From NCBI RefSeq assembly GCF_000189635.1, contig NW_002476417.1, forward strand, positions 372,001-436,000: a stretch of 64,000 nucleotides of DNA, written 5' to 3'. Within the stretch, counting starts at the first letter, position 1. Each line of letters opens with the position of its first letter. Shown here piece by piece: positions 27,401 to 39,427 of this stretch. The stretch comes from Tetrahymena thermophila SB210 (Eukaryota > Ciliophora > Oligohymenophorea > Hymenostomatida > Tetrahymenidae). Under the pieces are notes generated by a model. It saw nothing but the letters and a program-made list of their open reading frames with translations, had not been told where the DNA came from and did no database searches. Made by a program: the position numbers and the translations under genes.

Positions 27401-30134
27401 AAATATATTCTTTGTTAATTCAATTATAATTCCAGATTCAGAAATAATTATAAAGTTTTATTTTTGAACTTTTTCTATCAGCGCACAAATTCCTAAATTG
27501 TTTTGAAAGATTTGAAGTTATAATTAAATCATCAAAGGTACTATAAAACCTTATTTATCAACTCCGAACGAGAATCTATTTTTAGCTAAGAAATTTATAT
27601 TAAAAAATGTAAAAATAGAACTTAATCATTAATTTTTATAATTTTCTCATCTTTAAATAAAAGATTTTCCAAACAAATGATTTAACTAAAAATAAGTTTT
27701 TAATATTATCAAAATTATTTTTAAAATAACAAAACCTTTCTTTGTTTGTTTTAAAATTTGCTCAAAAATTTAGGATAAAATGTTAAAATAAGAATACAAT
27801 TTTAAACCTTTTTAACAATAATATATGAAAGAAAAATAAAACTAAAAAATATTTGAAAAATATTTAATTGTTTAAAATTATTAAGAATTTTAAGATATTT
27901 TCTTTACTTAAAAGTAAATAAATTAATAATTTTCATTATTGCTAATAAATATTTTAAATCAATTAATAATAAAATTACCAATATCTATTAATTATCCTCT
28001 GACTATATATTGATTAATGCTTGTAGAATGTGATTTCTATAAAAACTATGGGATTAGAGCGCTTACTGGTTAGCCAATAATGCTTTTATTAGATTTTTAG
28101 AAAATATTTTTGAAATTTTTTGTTGCTTTCTAAATAATAAAATTGTCTGCTGAAAACGAAGAAAAAATGAGGCAAAAATCTTATTTTGTTAAATAATCCC
28201 AATTTTTTTATTTATAAGATAATATTAGATTGCTTCTCAAAATTAACTTAGAACTAAATTTTTTGTATTTAGATATGAAAGTTTCTATGCATCTTTCTTC
28301 ACAGTCAATAGTTAGATTATAAATGCTAGCTAATTTCTTGAGCTGTTAACTTTATTTATTAATAGAATAGAGGTCTTTAAATTACCTAACTAGCTACTTC
28401 CTTTAAACTAAAAGCTTTTTTGTATTGTTTTTAATTTGTTCTATAAATATTTAATCGTCACACAAATTCTAATAAAGTAATTCTATATCTAACAATAGAG
28501 TTTACAATTAATTTTTGCAATCATTTAAGCTGCTTTCAAACTATAGTATATTCATTAAATTAATTTAAGTTCTATTAATATTATCATGCATTCTTTCAAG
28601 CTTACATTAATTAATTATCCTCTACTCTATTAATTGTATGAAGATATCTAAAGATAGCATATTTATTCCTTTGAGCAAAAATCTCTTCATATTATTTAAT
28701 ATGAAATAAGCTTTTACTGGTAAATTCAATATTTCTTAAACAAAAGAAATGTACATTAAAATTGATTATTTTTTTTGAAAAGAAATATTTTTATTATTAT
28801 CCAAGCATATTTTTAAAGGATTAAGAGCTTTAAAAATAATTTAATTAACACTCGTTAAAAAAAATTGAAATATCAAATCATATTGTATCAGATCCGTGAA
28901 AGCCGCCTTTCCCTGTTATAATATAAAAAATATTTAGAGTATTTAAAAAAAATTTTTATTATTACATCATAAAAATATTAGCAAAAACAGTCAATAAAAT
29001 TGCAGTTTTAAATATGATTTTATCTCATAGACTCAAAGAATATTAACATTTCTTTTTATTTCTAAAAAACATTTTTAAATTAAAAATCTTAACTTGCAAT
29101 TAATTTCATTAAATCTTAACAATTATCACAAGTCAGATTACTTGGCAATTCTAATTTCTAAACTAATCTGCTTTTATAATATTCGAATGACTATTTTTTA
29201 GCTATTATAACAAGAGGACAAATAATAAGCTGTGAGAGATATAGATTTATCTGCAAATGAAAGGAATTTTTTAATACTAAAGTTAAGCTTAAGCAAAGGT
29301 AAAGCATAGCCATTATTTCATTAATAGTTTGAATCAAATGATTATTATATTTCCTCCATTTAATTACAGAGATAAAATCTATGAAAAAAAATACTAGAAC
29401 CCAAAGTGCATAAATTTTGTTTTACAGAATATATTGTAATTGTACTAGAGCTATTATGCAAACATATCTTACATAATTATAATTAGATTGAAGTCTAGAC
29501 AGAAAGTTGTTTTTACACAGAGAGCTATCAAAGAAGTGAATCAAAATGGCAAATGCTATTTTATAAATTTCTAAAGTAAAGAACTTAAATGTAAAAAAAT
29601 AGAATATAATAAATTTAGATAAAGAATATTATTACCTATTAGCTATGTAATAAAATAATTAAACCCTATCATTATTGTATATGTTGTTGATTTAATTTAT
29701 TGAAAACATAAAATCATAGTATTTTGAATTGGCAGATAGAGCATAAAATAGTAAATAGTCATAACTTTGTTAAATAAATAAGCCATTAAAGACATTTTAG
29801 TATTTTTTTCTTATGTAGATTTTTGCATCTAATAAAAAAAGAATATAAAACTCTAAATTAAAATATAAGCATTTATCAAACCTATCAAAATTACCATCAT
29901 TTTCATCAAAACTTCTCCTTAAAAAGAAACTTATATTTCACTCTTTGTAGAAAAAATCAAATCTGATAAAAATGAAGTAATACTTTTTTAGTTGATTGCT
30001 TTTATGATAATCAATCCTTCAAATATTTTATTTGATATTATTAGAAGCAAAGCAAATAATTTGTTTTAAGTCTAAGGAAACAAAAACATTCTGATAGATT
30101 AGAAACCTATTGATTTTATTTTTATTATTTTCAT
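24479..30134 (-). CDS. Polytopic PAS-domain membrane protein, TmcB-like ciliate family (paralog 1)
   Basis: The minus strand encodes a multi-pass protein homologous along its length to the gene at 39428-46104. The N-terminal part (about 30134-28900) has several membrane helices, starting FLFPQTQNKLFALLLIISNK, with one clear phase-1 intron at 29571-29635. A PAS-like segment lies near 27400-27520 (GICALIEKVQKQNFIIISES, then GIIIELTKNIFNKLF). The C-terminal part from about 27060 to the TGA at 24479-24481 is one open frame with a Gln/Asn-rich linker and four predicted helices, including MLLVGAFSLASFLAITLIL and VYLFLLLMQLLLIIILFSAG. Architecture resembles the large ciliate set related to Dictyostelium TmcB (tiny macrocysts protein B), usually annotated as PAS S-box proteins; ligand and partners are unknown. 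The start (30132-30134) and the exon borders between 26900 and 28900 are uncertain; a donor after VITEEQELSYDVDK is needed near 27020. Confidence 0.75.
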
Positions 30135-30781
30135 TTTACTTTTATAAAGTTTATTAATTTTAATTTGTAAGAATTAGATTACAAACCTATTTAATCAAAG
30201 CAAAGTCTGGAATTTATGTTAAATGTTTGCTTAAATTACCAAATAAATTTAGTTTTGAGTTAAAAAATCAATTAAGAAATACAATTATTAAATTTGATTA
30301 AAATACTCTAAATTTTTTAAAAACTGAAAAAGCACCTCTAACAACTTACTTTTTAAATAAATATTCATATTTGTAATTTGAGCAACCATATTGAAAATTT
30401 AATTGAGTAAGGGTAGTTAAGTGTATTATTTGCTGAACTTTAGAATATCTTTAAATTTTTAAGTACAATTTACATAATATTAGAAAAATTTAAAATTAAT
30501 TTACCCTAATAAATGCTATTCTTTTTCTAGAAAATATTCAAATTTAAAGGGCTTTTAAAATTATTGAATACTTTCTTTGTTTGTGGTGAAAACGACTTTT
30601 AATTAAGAGGAATTAAATTGGTTAAGAAAATTCAATTTTGAAAATTTATTTATTTAATAAGCTATTTATTAACTTACAAAAATTAAGATATTTATATAAA
30701 AATAATCATGATTATAAATGTATTTTAGATTAAATATTCTATTACTAAATATCATAAAATTTAACATATTATATTTTTTAT
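30135..30781. other. Intergenic gap between PAS paralog 1 and the LRR gene
   Basis: About 650 bp, containing the promoter of the leftward PAS gene and the 3' flank of the LRR gene. A possible upstream first exon of the PAS gene (Met at 30387-30389 followed by a GTAAGT-like donor) lies here, but I could not connect it in frame with confidence. Confidence 0.45.
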
Positions 30782-33700
30782 TCAAATATCTCCAAATGTA
30801 TCATAAATAACTAATCTTTTTGATTTAAGACACTTGCTCTTTACTTTGAATCTTTATGATATATCTAATTCGTTTTGACTTTAATATAAAATAATGTAAA
30901 TTTTTAATCTAAATTAATAGAATAAAATGTTTAAACTTAAATAATATTTTAAATAAGTAAATAAAAAAAAACTTAAATACCAAATAAAAAGCTGATAAAT
31001 AGATAAATAAATTATAAGAGTTTAATAAACTTCAATTTATTTTTATACTAAAAAAATATCAAAATCAAAAACAAATAAACTTTTTTACCAAATATCAAGT
31101 GTCAAATTTGAGAGATTAGTGCACTTTGATAAAGAAACGCCTAAGCCTGATGCACCTTTATAATCAAAGTGATTTCCACTATTTAAATTTTGAAGAAAAG
31201 TATATAATTAATTTATTAGTTAAATGCAAAAAATGATGAAAATATATTTAATAATATGAAATGAAATTAATCATCAATATAAAATCTGATAAGGAAAAAA
31301 ATAAATGTATTAAATTAATATAAAAAAAAATGTTTCTGATAAAAAGCTAATAAATAAATAAATAAATTAAAAGAGTTTTATTATTTAAAAATTTATTTTT
31401 ATTTAAAAAATACCAAAATCTAAAATAAATAAATTGATTTTACCTAAATTCAAGTATCAAATTTGAGAGATTAGTGCAGCTTTCTAAAGCAGAACCTAAG
31501 CTTAACAGACCTTCATTGCCAATTAAATTCCAACTTTTAAATATTGAATAAAAAGTATAAAATAATAAGAAATTAATTAATTAATAATAAAGGCAAAAGT
31601 AGAAAATAAAAAATGAATGAGTTAAATTATGAAGAAAAAAAATGCTCAATAAAAAAGAAAAATAAATAAAATAAAAATCTAATAAATAAATAAACTTAAA
31701 AAGTTTGATTGTTTTAAAATCATATTTATGTTAAAAAATATCAAAATCCAAAACAAATTAACTCTTTTACGTAAGTGAAAGCTCTAAATTTGAAAGATTA
31801 GTGTAGTTTGCTAAAGCAGAACCTAAGCATGATGTAGCTTCATCACCAAATTTATTCTAACTTTTAAATATTGAAGAAAAAATATATTATTGATAGTCAG
31901 TTATAACAAAAAAAAAATACGAATAATATAAGAAATAAATTAATTAATAATCAAAGCAAAAGCTGGAAATGAAAAAATGAATAAATTAAATTAAGAAAGA
32001 AAAAAAATAAACCAAATAAATAAGAAAAATCAATCAAATAAAAAGCTAATAAATAAATTAAAAGAGTTTATTGTTTTAAATTAATTTTTTTAAAAAATAT
32101 TAAAATACTAAGCAAATAAAATATTTTTACCTAAGATCAAGTGTCAAATTTTAGAGATGAGTGCACTTTGCTAAAGAAGAAACTAAGCCTGATGCACCAA
32201 TTGCACCAATTTAATTTTAACTTTTTAAGTATTGAAGAGAAATAAAAATTTAATTAGTCAGTTAGATGGAATAAGTTAATTGAAAAATATCAAAGCAAAT
32301 GCTGAAGCTTAAAAAATGAATGAATTTAATTAAGTAGTAAAATACATAAGTACAATAAAAAAGAAAAATAAATCCAATCTAATAAATAAATAAATAAATT
32401 AAGAGAGCTTTATAGTTTCAAAAAGAATTTTAATATTATAAAATATCAAAATCCTAAATAAATAAATTGTTTTACCTAAGATAAAGACTCAAATTTGAGA
32501 GATTAGTGCACTTTGTTAATGCAAAACCTAAACTTGTTATACCTTCGTCATCAAATTTATTTTGACTTTTTAAAAATAGAAGTAAATAAATATACGTAAT
32601 TAATTAATTAGTCAATTAAAGGGGAAAAATGAAGAGAAATCTGAAATAATAAGAAATAAATTAACTAATAATAAAAAAAAATTTTTTTAAATAAAAGAAA
32701 TGAGTTAAATTAAAAAAAAAAAAACACTTACACAATAAAAAGAAAAATAAATCAAATAAAAAACTAATAAAAAAATAAATAAATTAAAAAAATTTTGTTG
32801 TTTTAAATTAATTTTTGTATTAAAAATATCAAAATCTAAAACAAATAAACTCTTTTACTTTAAATTAAGTATCTAATTTTAGAGATTAGTGCACTTTTCT
32901 AAAGCGGAACCTAAGTAAGATGAACTAATTGCACTAATTTAATTTTCACTTTTTAAATATTGAAGAAAAAATGAATAATTAATAGTTAATAAGTAAGATA
33001 GTTAATATGAAAAATTAAGAAATTATATGGATTAGAAGAAATTATTAAATAAATATTCAAAGTAGAAAATAAAAAAATGAATAAATTAAATTAAAAAATA
33101 AAGAAAGAAAAAAAGAAAGAAAGAAAGAAAGAAAAACAAAATCAAAAAAAAGTTAAAAAACCCTAATAAAAATATTAAAAGTGCTTTATTCTTATAAATT
33201 CAGCTTTATTTTTAAAAAAATGAAAATCATAAACAAATAAACTGTTTTTACTTAAGATCAAGAGTCAAATTTGAGAGATTAGCGCACTTTGTCAAAGCAA
33301 AGTATAAGCCTGTTGCACCTTCATTATCAATTATATTTTCTCTTTTTAAATTTTGAAAAAAACATTTACAATTATTAGTTGATTAGTTAGAAGGAGAAAA
33401 TGAGTAAAAAATATAAAATTATAAGAAATGAGTTATTAATAACAAAGACAAAAGCTGAAAATAAAAAATAATTTAAGAAAGAGAAAAAAATACATAGAAA
33501 ATAATAAAAAAATAAATAAAAAAAGTAATAAATGAAATTAATAGAGCTTTATCATTTTAAATTCATTTTTATATTCATAAATAGTAAAACCTAAAACAAA
33601 TTAACAATTTTTACTTAAGACTAAGCTTTAAATTTGAGAGGTTAGTGCATTTTATTAAAGCAAAACCTAAGCCTGATGCTCCTTCATTATTAATTTTATT

Positions 33701-36700
33701 TTTACTTTAAAATATGGAAGAAAATATTATTAATTTATAATTCATTAAATAGTTAGATAGAAAGAAAATATGAAGAAAAAATATTAAATAATAACAATTG
33801 AATTAATTAATAATCAAAAAAAAGTTGTAAAGGAAAAAATAAAAATAAATCAAATAAAAAAACTAATAAATTAATTAATTAAAAGAGTTTTATTTTCCTA
33901 ACTAAATTCATTTTTTTTTTTAAATATCAAAACCCAAAATAAATAAATTATTTTTACCAAATATCAAGTGTCAAATTTGAAAGATTAGTGCAGTTTTATA
34001 AAGTTTAATCTAAGTATGATTAATTTATAGAGCTAATTTAATTATCTCTATTTTATTTTGAAGAAAAAATATTTAATTAATTAGTTATTTAGAAGGAAAA
34101 ATGATGAAAATATATGAAATAATAAGAAAGTTATAAATTAAAAATCAAAGCAAAAGTAGAAAATAAAAAATAAATGTATTAAATAAGAAAGAAAGACAAA
34201 ACTTAAGCAAATATAAAAACACAATAAAAAAGATAAATAAATCAAATAAAAGCAAATAAATAAATTAAATAAGTCTTATTGCTTTAAATTAATTTTTATG
34301 TTAAAAAATTTGAAAATCCAAATCATAAAACTCTTTCTTACCTAAGAGTAACTATTAAATTTATGAGATTAGTGCATTTTGCTAAAATAAAACTTAAACA
34401 TGATAAACCTTCATCACCGATTTAATTACAACTTTTTAAATATTGAAGAAAAATTTATAAAATAACCTAGTTATTAGAAGTAATAAATTAAGAAATAAGA
34501 TGAAATTAATTAATAAATCGAACCAAAATGTAAAAATATAAAAATCAATGAGTTAAATTAAGAAAGAAAAAAATCAGATAGATTAAAAACAAATAAAAAG
34601 CTAATAAATTTTTTAAAATTAAAAGTGTTTTATATTTTTAAATTCATTTTTTTATTACAAATAACAAAATCCAAAACAAATAAACTGTCTTTACCAAAGA
34701 TAAAGAGTGAGATATGAAAGGTTAGTGCACTTTGCTAAAGAAAAACATAAGCCTGATGCACCAATTAAACCAATTTTATTTTTACTTTATAAATATAGAA
34801 GAAAAAAATAAATTATTAATTAATTAAAAAGAATAAAGAAGAATATATTTGAAATAATAAGAAATGAATGAATTAATAGTCAAAGCAAAAGTTAAAAATG
34901 AAAAAATAAATAATTAAATTAAGAATGATAGATAGAAAAAAGCAAGCATAATCAAAAAGAAAAATATATCAAATAAAAAACTAATAAATAAATAAATTAA
35001 AAGAGTTTTATTATTTTAAATTCATTTAAATATTAAAAAATATTAAAATCTAAAACAAATAAATTATTTTTACGAAAGATTAAGTGTCAAATTTGAGAGA
35101 TTAGAGCACTTTTCTAAAGCACAACCTAAGCCTAAGGCACCTTCATCATCAATTTAATTCTAACTTTTTAAATATTTAAGAAAATATTAGCAATTAATTA
35201 GTTAATTAGTTATAAAGAAATAATGAAGAAAAAATATGAAGTTATAAGCTAATAAATTAAATTAAAAGAGCCTAATAATTTTAAATTCATTTTTATATTA
35301 AAAATAATCAAAATCGAAAACAAATAAACTGTTTTTACTAAAGTGAAAGTGCCAAATTTGAGAGATTAGTACACTTTACTAAATTAGAACCTAATTCTGA
35401 TACACCAATCGTACCAATTTAATCGTAACTTTATAAATTTTGAGGAAAAAATGTATAATAAATTAATTAGTTAAAATTTAAAAATGAATTAATAAGAAAT
35501 AATGAATGAAATATTTAATAGATAAATTAATAAGTTATATTGTTTTAAATTTTGTTTTTTATTAAAAAAGATGAAAATCATAAAAAAAATAAACTGTTTT
35601 TACTCAAGACATAGATTAAAATTAAAGAGATTAATGCAGCTTGATAAACTAAAACTTAATCTTGATATGCCAATTTCACCAATTTTATTTTAACTTTATT
35701 AAAATTGAATAAAATATATTTTGCGAACTTGTTAGTAAGAAGGAAATAGTGAAGAAAAAATATGGAGTAAAAAGAAATGAATAAATTAAAAATGAAAGAA
35801 AAAGTTCAAAGTTAAAAAATAAATAAGTTAAATTAAATAATAAAGAAATAAAGAAAGAAAGGAAAAAAGTTTTACAAGAAAAGAAAAATTATTCAAATAA
35901 ACCAATTATAAATAAATTAATTAAAATTATTTTATTGTTTTATATTTATTATTTTATTAAAAAATATTAATATCCAAAATAAATAAACTATTTTTACTAA
36001 AGAACAAGTGACAAAATTGAGATATTAGTGCATTTAGCTAAAGAAGAACCTAAGCTTGATGAACCAATTTCACCAATTTGATTGTTTCTTTTTAAATATT
36101 GAATGAAAAATATATAAATAATTATTTAGTTAAAAAGTAAAAATTTTTAAATAACAAGAACTGAAAATTAAGTAAGAGAAAAATACAAATAAAAACTAAA
36201 AATAAATCAAATTAAAAGTTAATAAATAAATAAATTAATAAAGTTTTATAAATTTAAATTCCTTTTTATATTAAAAATTATTAAAATACAAAAAAAATAA
36301 ACTATTTTTACTCAAGTTTGAGTGTTAAATTTGAGAGATTAGTGCAATTTTCTAAAGCACAACTTAAAGATGATACACCTTAATCATCTATTTAATTATT
36401 ACTTTTTAAATATTAAAGAAAAATTAATATAATTAACTTGTTATTAGAAGTATAAAATGAAGAAAAATATGTAATTATAAGAAATGAATAAATTTAAAAT
36501 CAAGGCAAAAGTTTAAAATGAATTAGTTAAATCAAAAGAAAAAAAAAAACACAAACAAACATAATAAATTTAAAAAAAAAAGCTAATTAAATAACCCCAA
36601 AAGAGATCTATGATTATAAATTCATTTTTTTTAACATTAAAATCAAACAAATAAACTGTTCTTACCTAAAATCAAGTGTTAAATTTGAGAGATTTATGCA

Positions 36701-38294
36701 TTTTACTAAAATAGAACTTAAACCTAATGTACCTACATCACGGATTTAATTTTAACTTTTTAAATATTGAATAAAAAATTATATAATTAATAGTTAATTG
36801 AAGCAAAAAATTAAGAAAAATAAGAGATGAATAGATTTAAAATCAAAGCAAAAGTCAAAAATGAAAAAATGAATTAGTTAAATTAAAAAATAAAATAAAT
36901 AAGAAAAATAAATAAAATAAAAAGCTAATAAATAAACCAAAATAATTTCATGGTTTTAAATTCATTTTTTAAATATTAAAGTCAAACAAATAAATTGTTT
37001 TTACCGAAGATTAAGTCTAAAATTTGAGAGATTATTGCAGTTTACTAAAACAAATCCTAAGCTTGATGCACCTTCATGACCAATTATATTTCTACTTTAT
37101 ATATATTGAAGAAAAAATATGAAGTTACAAGAAATGTTTTAATTAATAATCAAAGAAAAAGTTGAAAAAAAAATAAATGATCTAAATTAAGAAAAAACAA
37201 AAAAAGAATTTCAATAAAACAAAAATTATTGGAATAAATAGCTAATAAATAAATTAATTAATTAAAATATTATTAAAAAATATTAAAATCAAAAATAAAT
37301 AAACTATTTTTACCTAATATTAATTGTCAAATTTGAGAGATTTTTGCATTTTGCTAAAGCAAAACATAAGCCTGATGCACCAATTAAACCAATTTTATTG
37401 TTACTTTATTAATATTCAAGAAAATATATATAATAACTAGTTAGTTTGAACATAAAATTTTTAGAAAATAAGAAAAAATTAAATATAAATCATATAAGTA
37501 AAAAAACATTTCAAAGAGTTTTATTTATTTTTATATTAAAATGTATCAAAATCCAAAAAAATAAAATAAATATTTTTACCAAAGATTAAGTTCCAAATTT
37601 GAGAGATTAGTGCATTTATCTAAAGCAATACCTAAGCCAGATGCACCTTCATCACCAATTTAATTCCAACTTATTAAATAAAAATTGTAAATAAATGAGT
37701 TAAATTATGAAAGAAAAAAAAACAAATGTACAATAAAAAAGAACAAAAATAAATAAATCAAATAATAAATTAATAGTCTTTTAATGATTTAAATTTATTT
37801 TGATATTAAAAAATATCAAATACAAAGAATATAAACTATTTTTACTCAAGTAATAGTATTAAATTTTAGAGATTAGTGAATTTTTCTAAAGCAGAACCTA
37901 AGCCTGATGTACCTTTATCACCAATTTTATTCGAACTTTTTAAATATTGAAGAAAAAATAAAATATTAATTAATTTGTTATTTAGAGGGAAAAAATGAAG
38001 AAAAATATGAAATAATAAGAAATTAATTTAATTAAAAATCAAAACAAATGTTGAAAATGAAAATGAAAAATAAGTATGTTAAATTAAGAAAGAAAAAAAC
38101 CAAATAATTATTAATAAGAAAAAGATTTTAAATAAATTAAAAGATATTTTTTGGTTAAAATTCATTTTTAATTTATAAAATTTCAAAATCTAAAACTAAT
38201 AAACCTAAGACAAAGTGTCAAATTTGAGAGATTAGTACAGTTTGCTAAAGCAGAACCTAAGCCTGATACAATTTCATTATCAATCTATCTCTAT
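30782..38294 (-). CDS. Leucine-rich-repeat protein (ribonuclease-inhibitor-like), one LRR per exon, 22 repeats; 5' end unresolved
   Basis: Read leftward, the region is a chain of 22 exons of exactly 90 nt followed by a final 97-nt exon (30782-30878) ending in TGA. Every intron is phase 2, so each exon adds 30 residues. The exon consensus contains NQIGDEGASGLGSALAKCTN followed by LSNLTLxL, the RI-like LRR typical of ciliate LRR proteins. All 22 exons are free of TGA in frame and have AC/CT (GT/AG) borders at both ends. The last exon encodes a C-terminal cap with VKSKCLKSKRLVIYDTFGDI, resembling the common end of ciliate LRR proteins. About 690 residues are accounted for: a curved solenoid likely used for protein binding. 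I found no convincing first exon, promoter or kinase domain right of 38294, although many relatives carry extra N-terminal domains. The gene may start further right in an exon I cannot recognise, or may have lost its 5' end. Confidence 0.85.
31089..38294 (-). repeat. Tandem array of 22 LRR exon-intron units
   Basis: Exon positions (low-high): 31089-31178, 31444-31533, 31771-31860, 32131-32220, 32476-32565, 32859-32948, 33252-33341, 33615-33704, 33958-34047, 34342-34431, 34695-34784, 35074-35163, 35339-35428, 35604-35693, 35998-36087, 36312-36401, 36666-36755, 37005-37094, 37314-37403, 37580-37669, 37846-37935, 38205-38294. All are 90 nt. Introns vary from 175 to 304 nt and share a conserved stretch just upstream of the acceptor side and another near the donor (plus-strand text like TAAATAAATTAAAAGAGTTT and AAATAAACTGTTTTTAC). 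The whole exon-intron unit has therefore been duplicated, not only the exon. Four introns (those ending at 35338, 35603, 37579 and 37845) form a short class of 175-176 nt. Confidence 0.9.
33101..33136. repeat. GAAA microsatellite inside an LRR intron
   Basis: A short run of AAAG/GAAA repeats (roughly eight units with one interruption) sits in the intron between the LRR exons at 32859-32948 and 33252-33341. Shorter AAAG-like runs occur at the equivalent place in several other introns of the array, so slippage here may explain part of the intron length variation. Confidence 0.7.
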
Positions 38295-39427
38295 CTTTTT
38301 AAATATTAAAGAAATAAATTAAATTAGATGTTAGTTATAAGGAAAAAATAAAGAAAAAATAGGAAATAGTAAGAAAGAAATGAATTAAAAAAATATTTAT
38401 TTGTATAACTAAAAATTAATGAATAAAGATGAAAAAATTAAAAAAAAAGTAATATTGTAAATAATTTTAAAATTAAATATAAAATAAAGATTAATATTTA
38501 TATTAATAATTTAAACATACTATAGTTCAATATAAAGAGCTGTATGAGATTAAACAGAAGAGCTTAAAAACTTTTTTTAATAATAAAAACAAATCTATTG
38601 AATATTTATAAAATCTTAAATAATTACATTTTCTAGATCTCTAAAATAGATTATTTATTATGCCATTTATTTTTTATAAAATTTGAATAGCAATTTATGA
38701 AATTTAATTAATTATAATATAATATAATAAAATTAATTGAAATTTATTTGGATAAAAGAACAAATAATTATATGTAGATCAAATAATTACAGATAGATCA
38801 AATAAGAATTTAAAAATTTGCTTTTAGGAAGTAATATGACAATAAAATTAGTGTAACATTAAAATATCAATAGTAATAGTTAAAATGTATAATACAAAAT
38901 ACGGTTGTATGTAGATATAGATGGATATGAATGCATATATTGAAAATAACTTCAAAAATTGTTTACTAAAATTTGAAAAAATACTTTTTTTAAGTACATT
39001 ATGCACAAATTATGGTTTCTAAACTAAAATTGAGATGGCTTTAATATATGAACCTTTACAGTGTTATTTCTATCTTAATCTCTATTCTTGTGATTTTTGA
39101 TAAATATTTCTTTTATGTATTACTATTTTTTTTCTCGATTAAATTAATATTTTAATTAATCTATAATAGTTAATATTGTTTGAGAAATAACTTATTAATT
39201 TAAAATTATATTTATTAAATTTTTTTTTAATATTGTTGAATGTAGAAATGTATTTTTAGCTTTTTATTACAGTATAAAGAGGCAATCTTTTAAAGAATTT
39301 ACTTATATTTATTTTATTAGGGACAACTAAATATATTTAACGTAAAATAATCAACTATTTTTTTTAAATTAATTTTATCTTGTTAATATTTTAATTTACT
39401 TTTTTTTAATAAATATTAAAAATTTTT
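38295..39427. other. Region upstream of the LRR array, first exon not found
   Basis: About 1.1 kb. On the minus strand this is where the 5' end of the LRR gene should be. There are ATG-initiated stretches (for example near 38605-38640) but none with an LRR cap or a clear phase-2 donor. The right end is the 3' flank of the second PAS gene. No repeat unit extends beyond 38294. Confidence 0.5.

Noticed and set aside
31000..38300. Possible CRISPR-like or satellite array because of regular spacing
   Set aside because: The repeated 90-nt blocks are exons with splice sites and a conserved LRR reading frame, and the intervals are introns of variable length.
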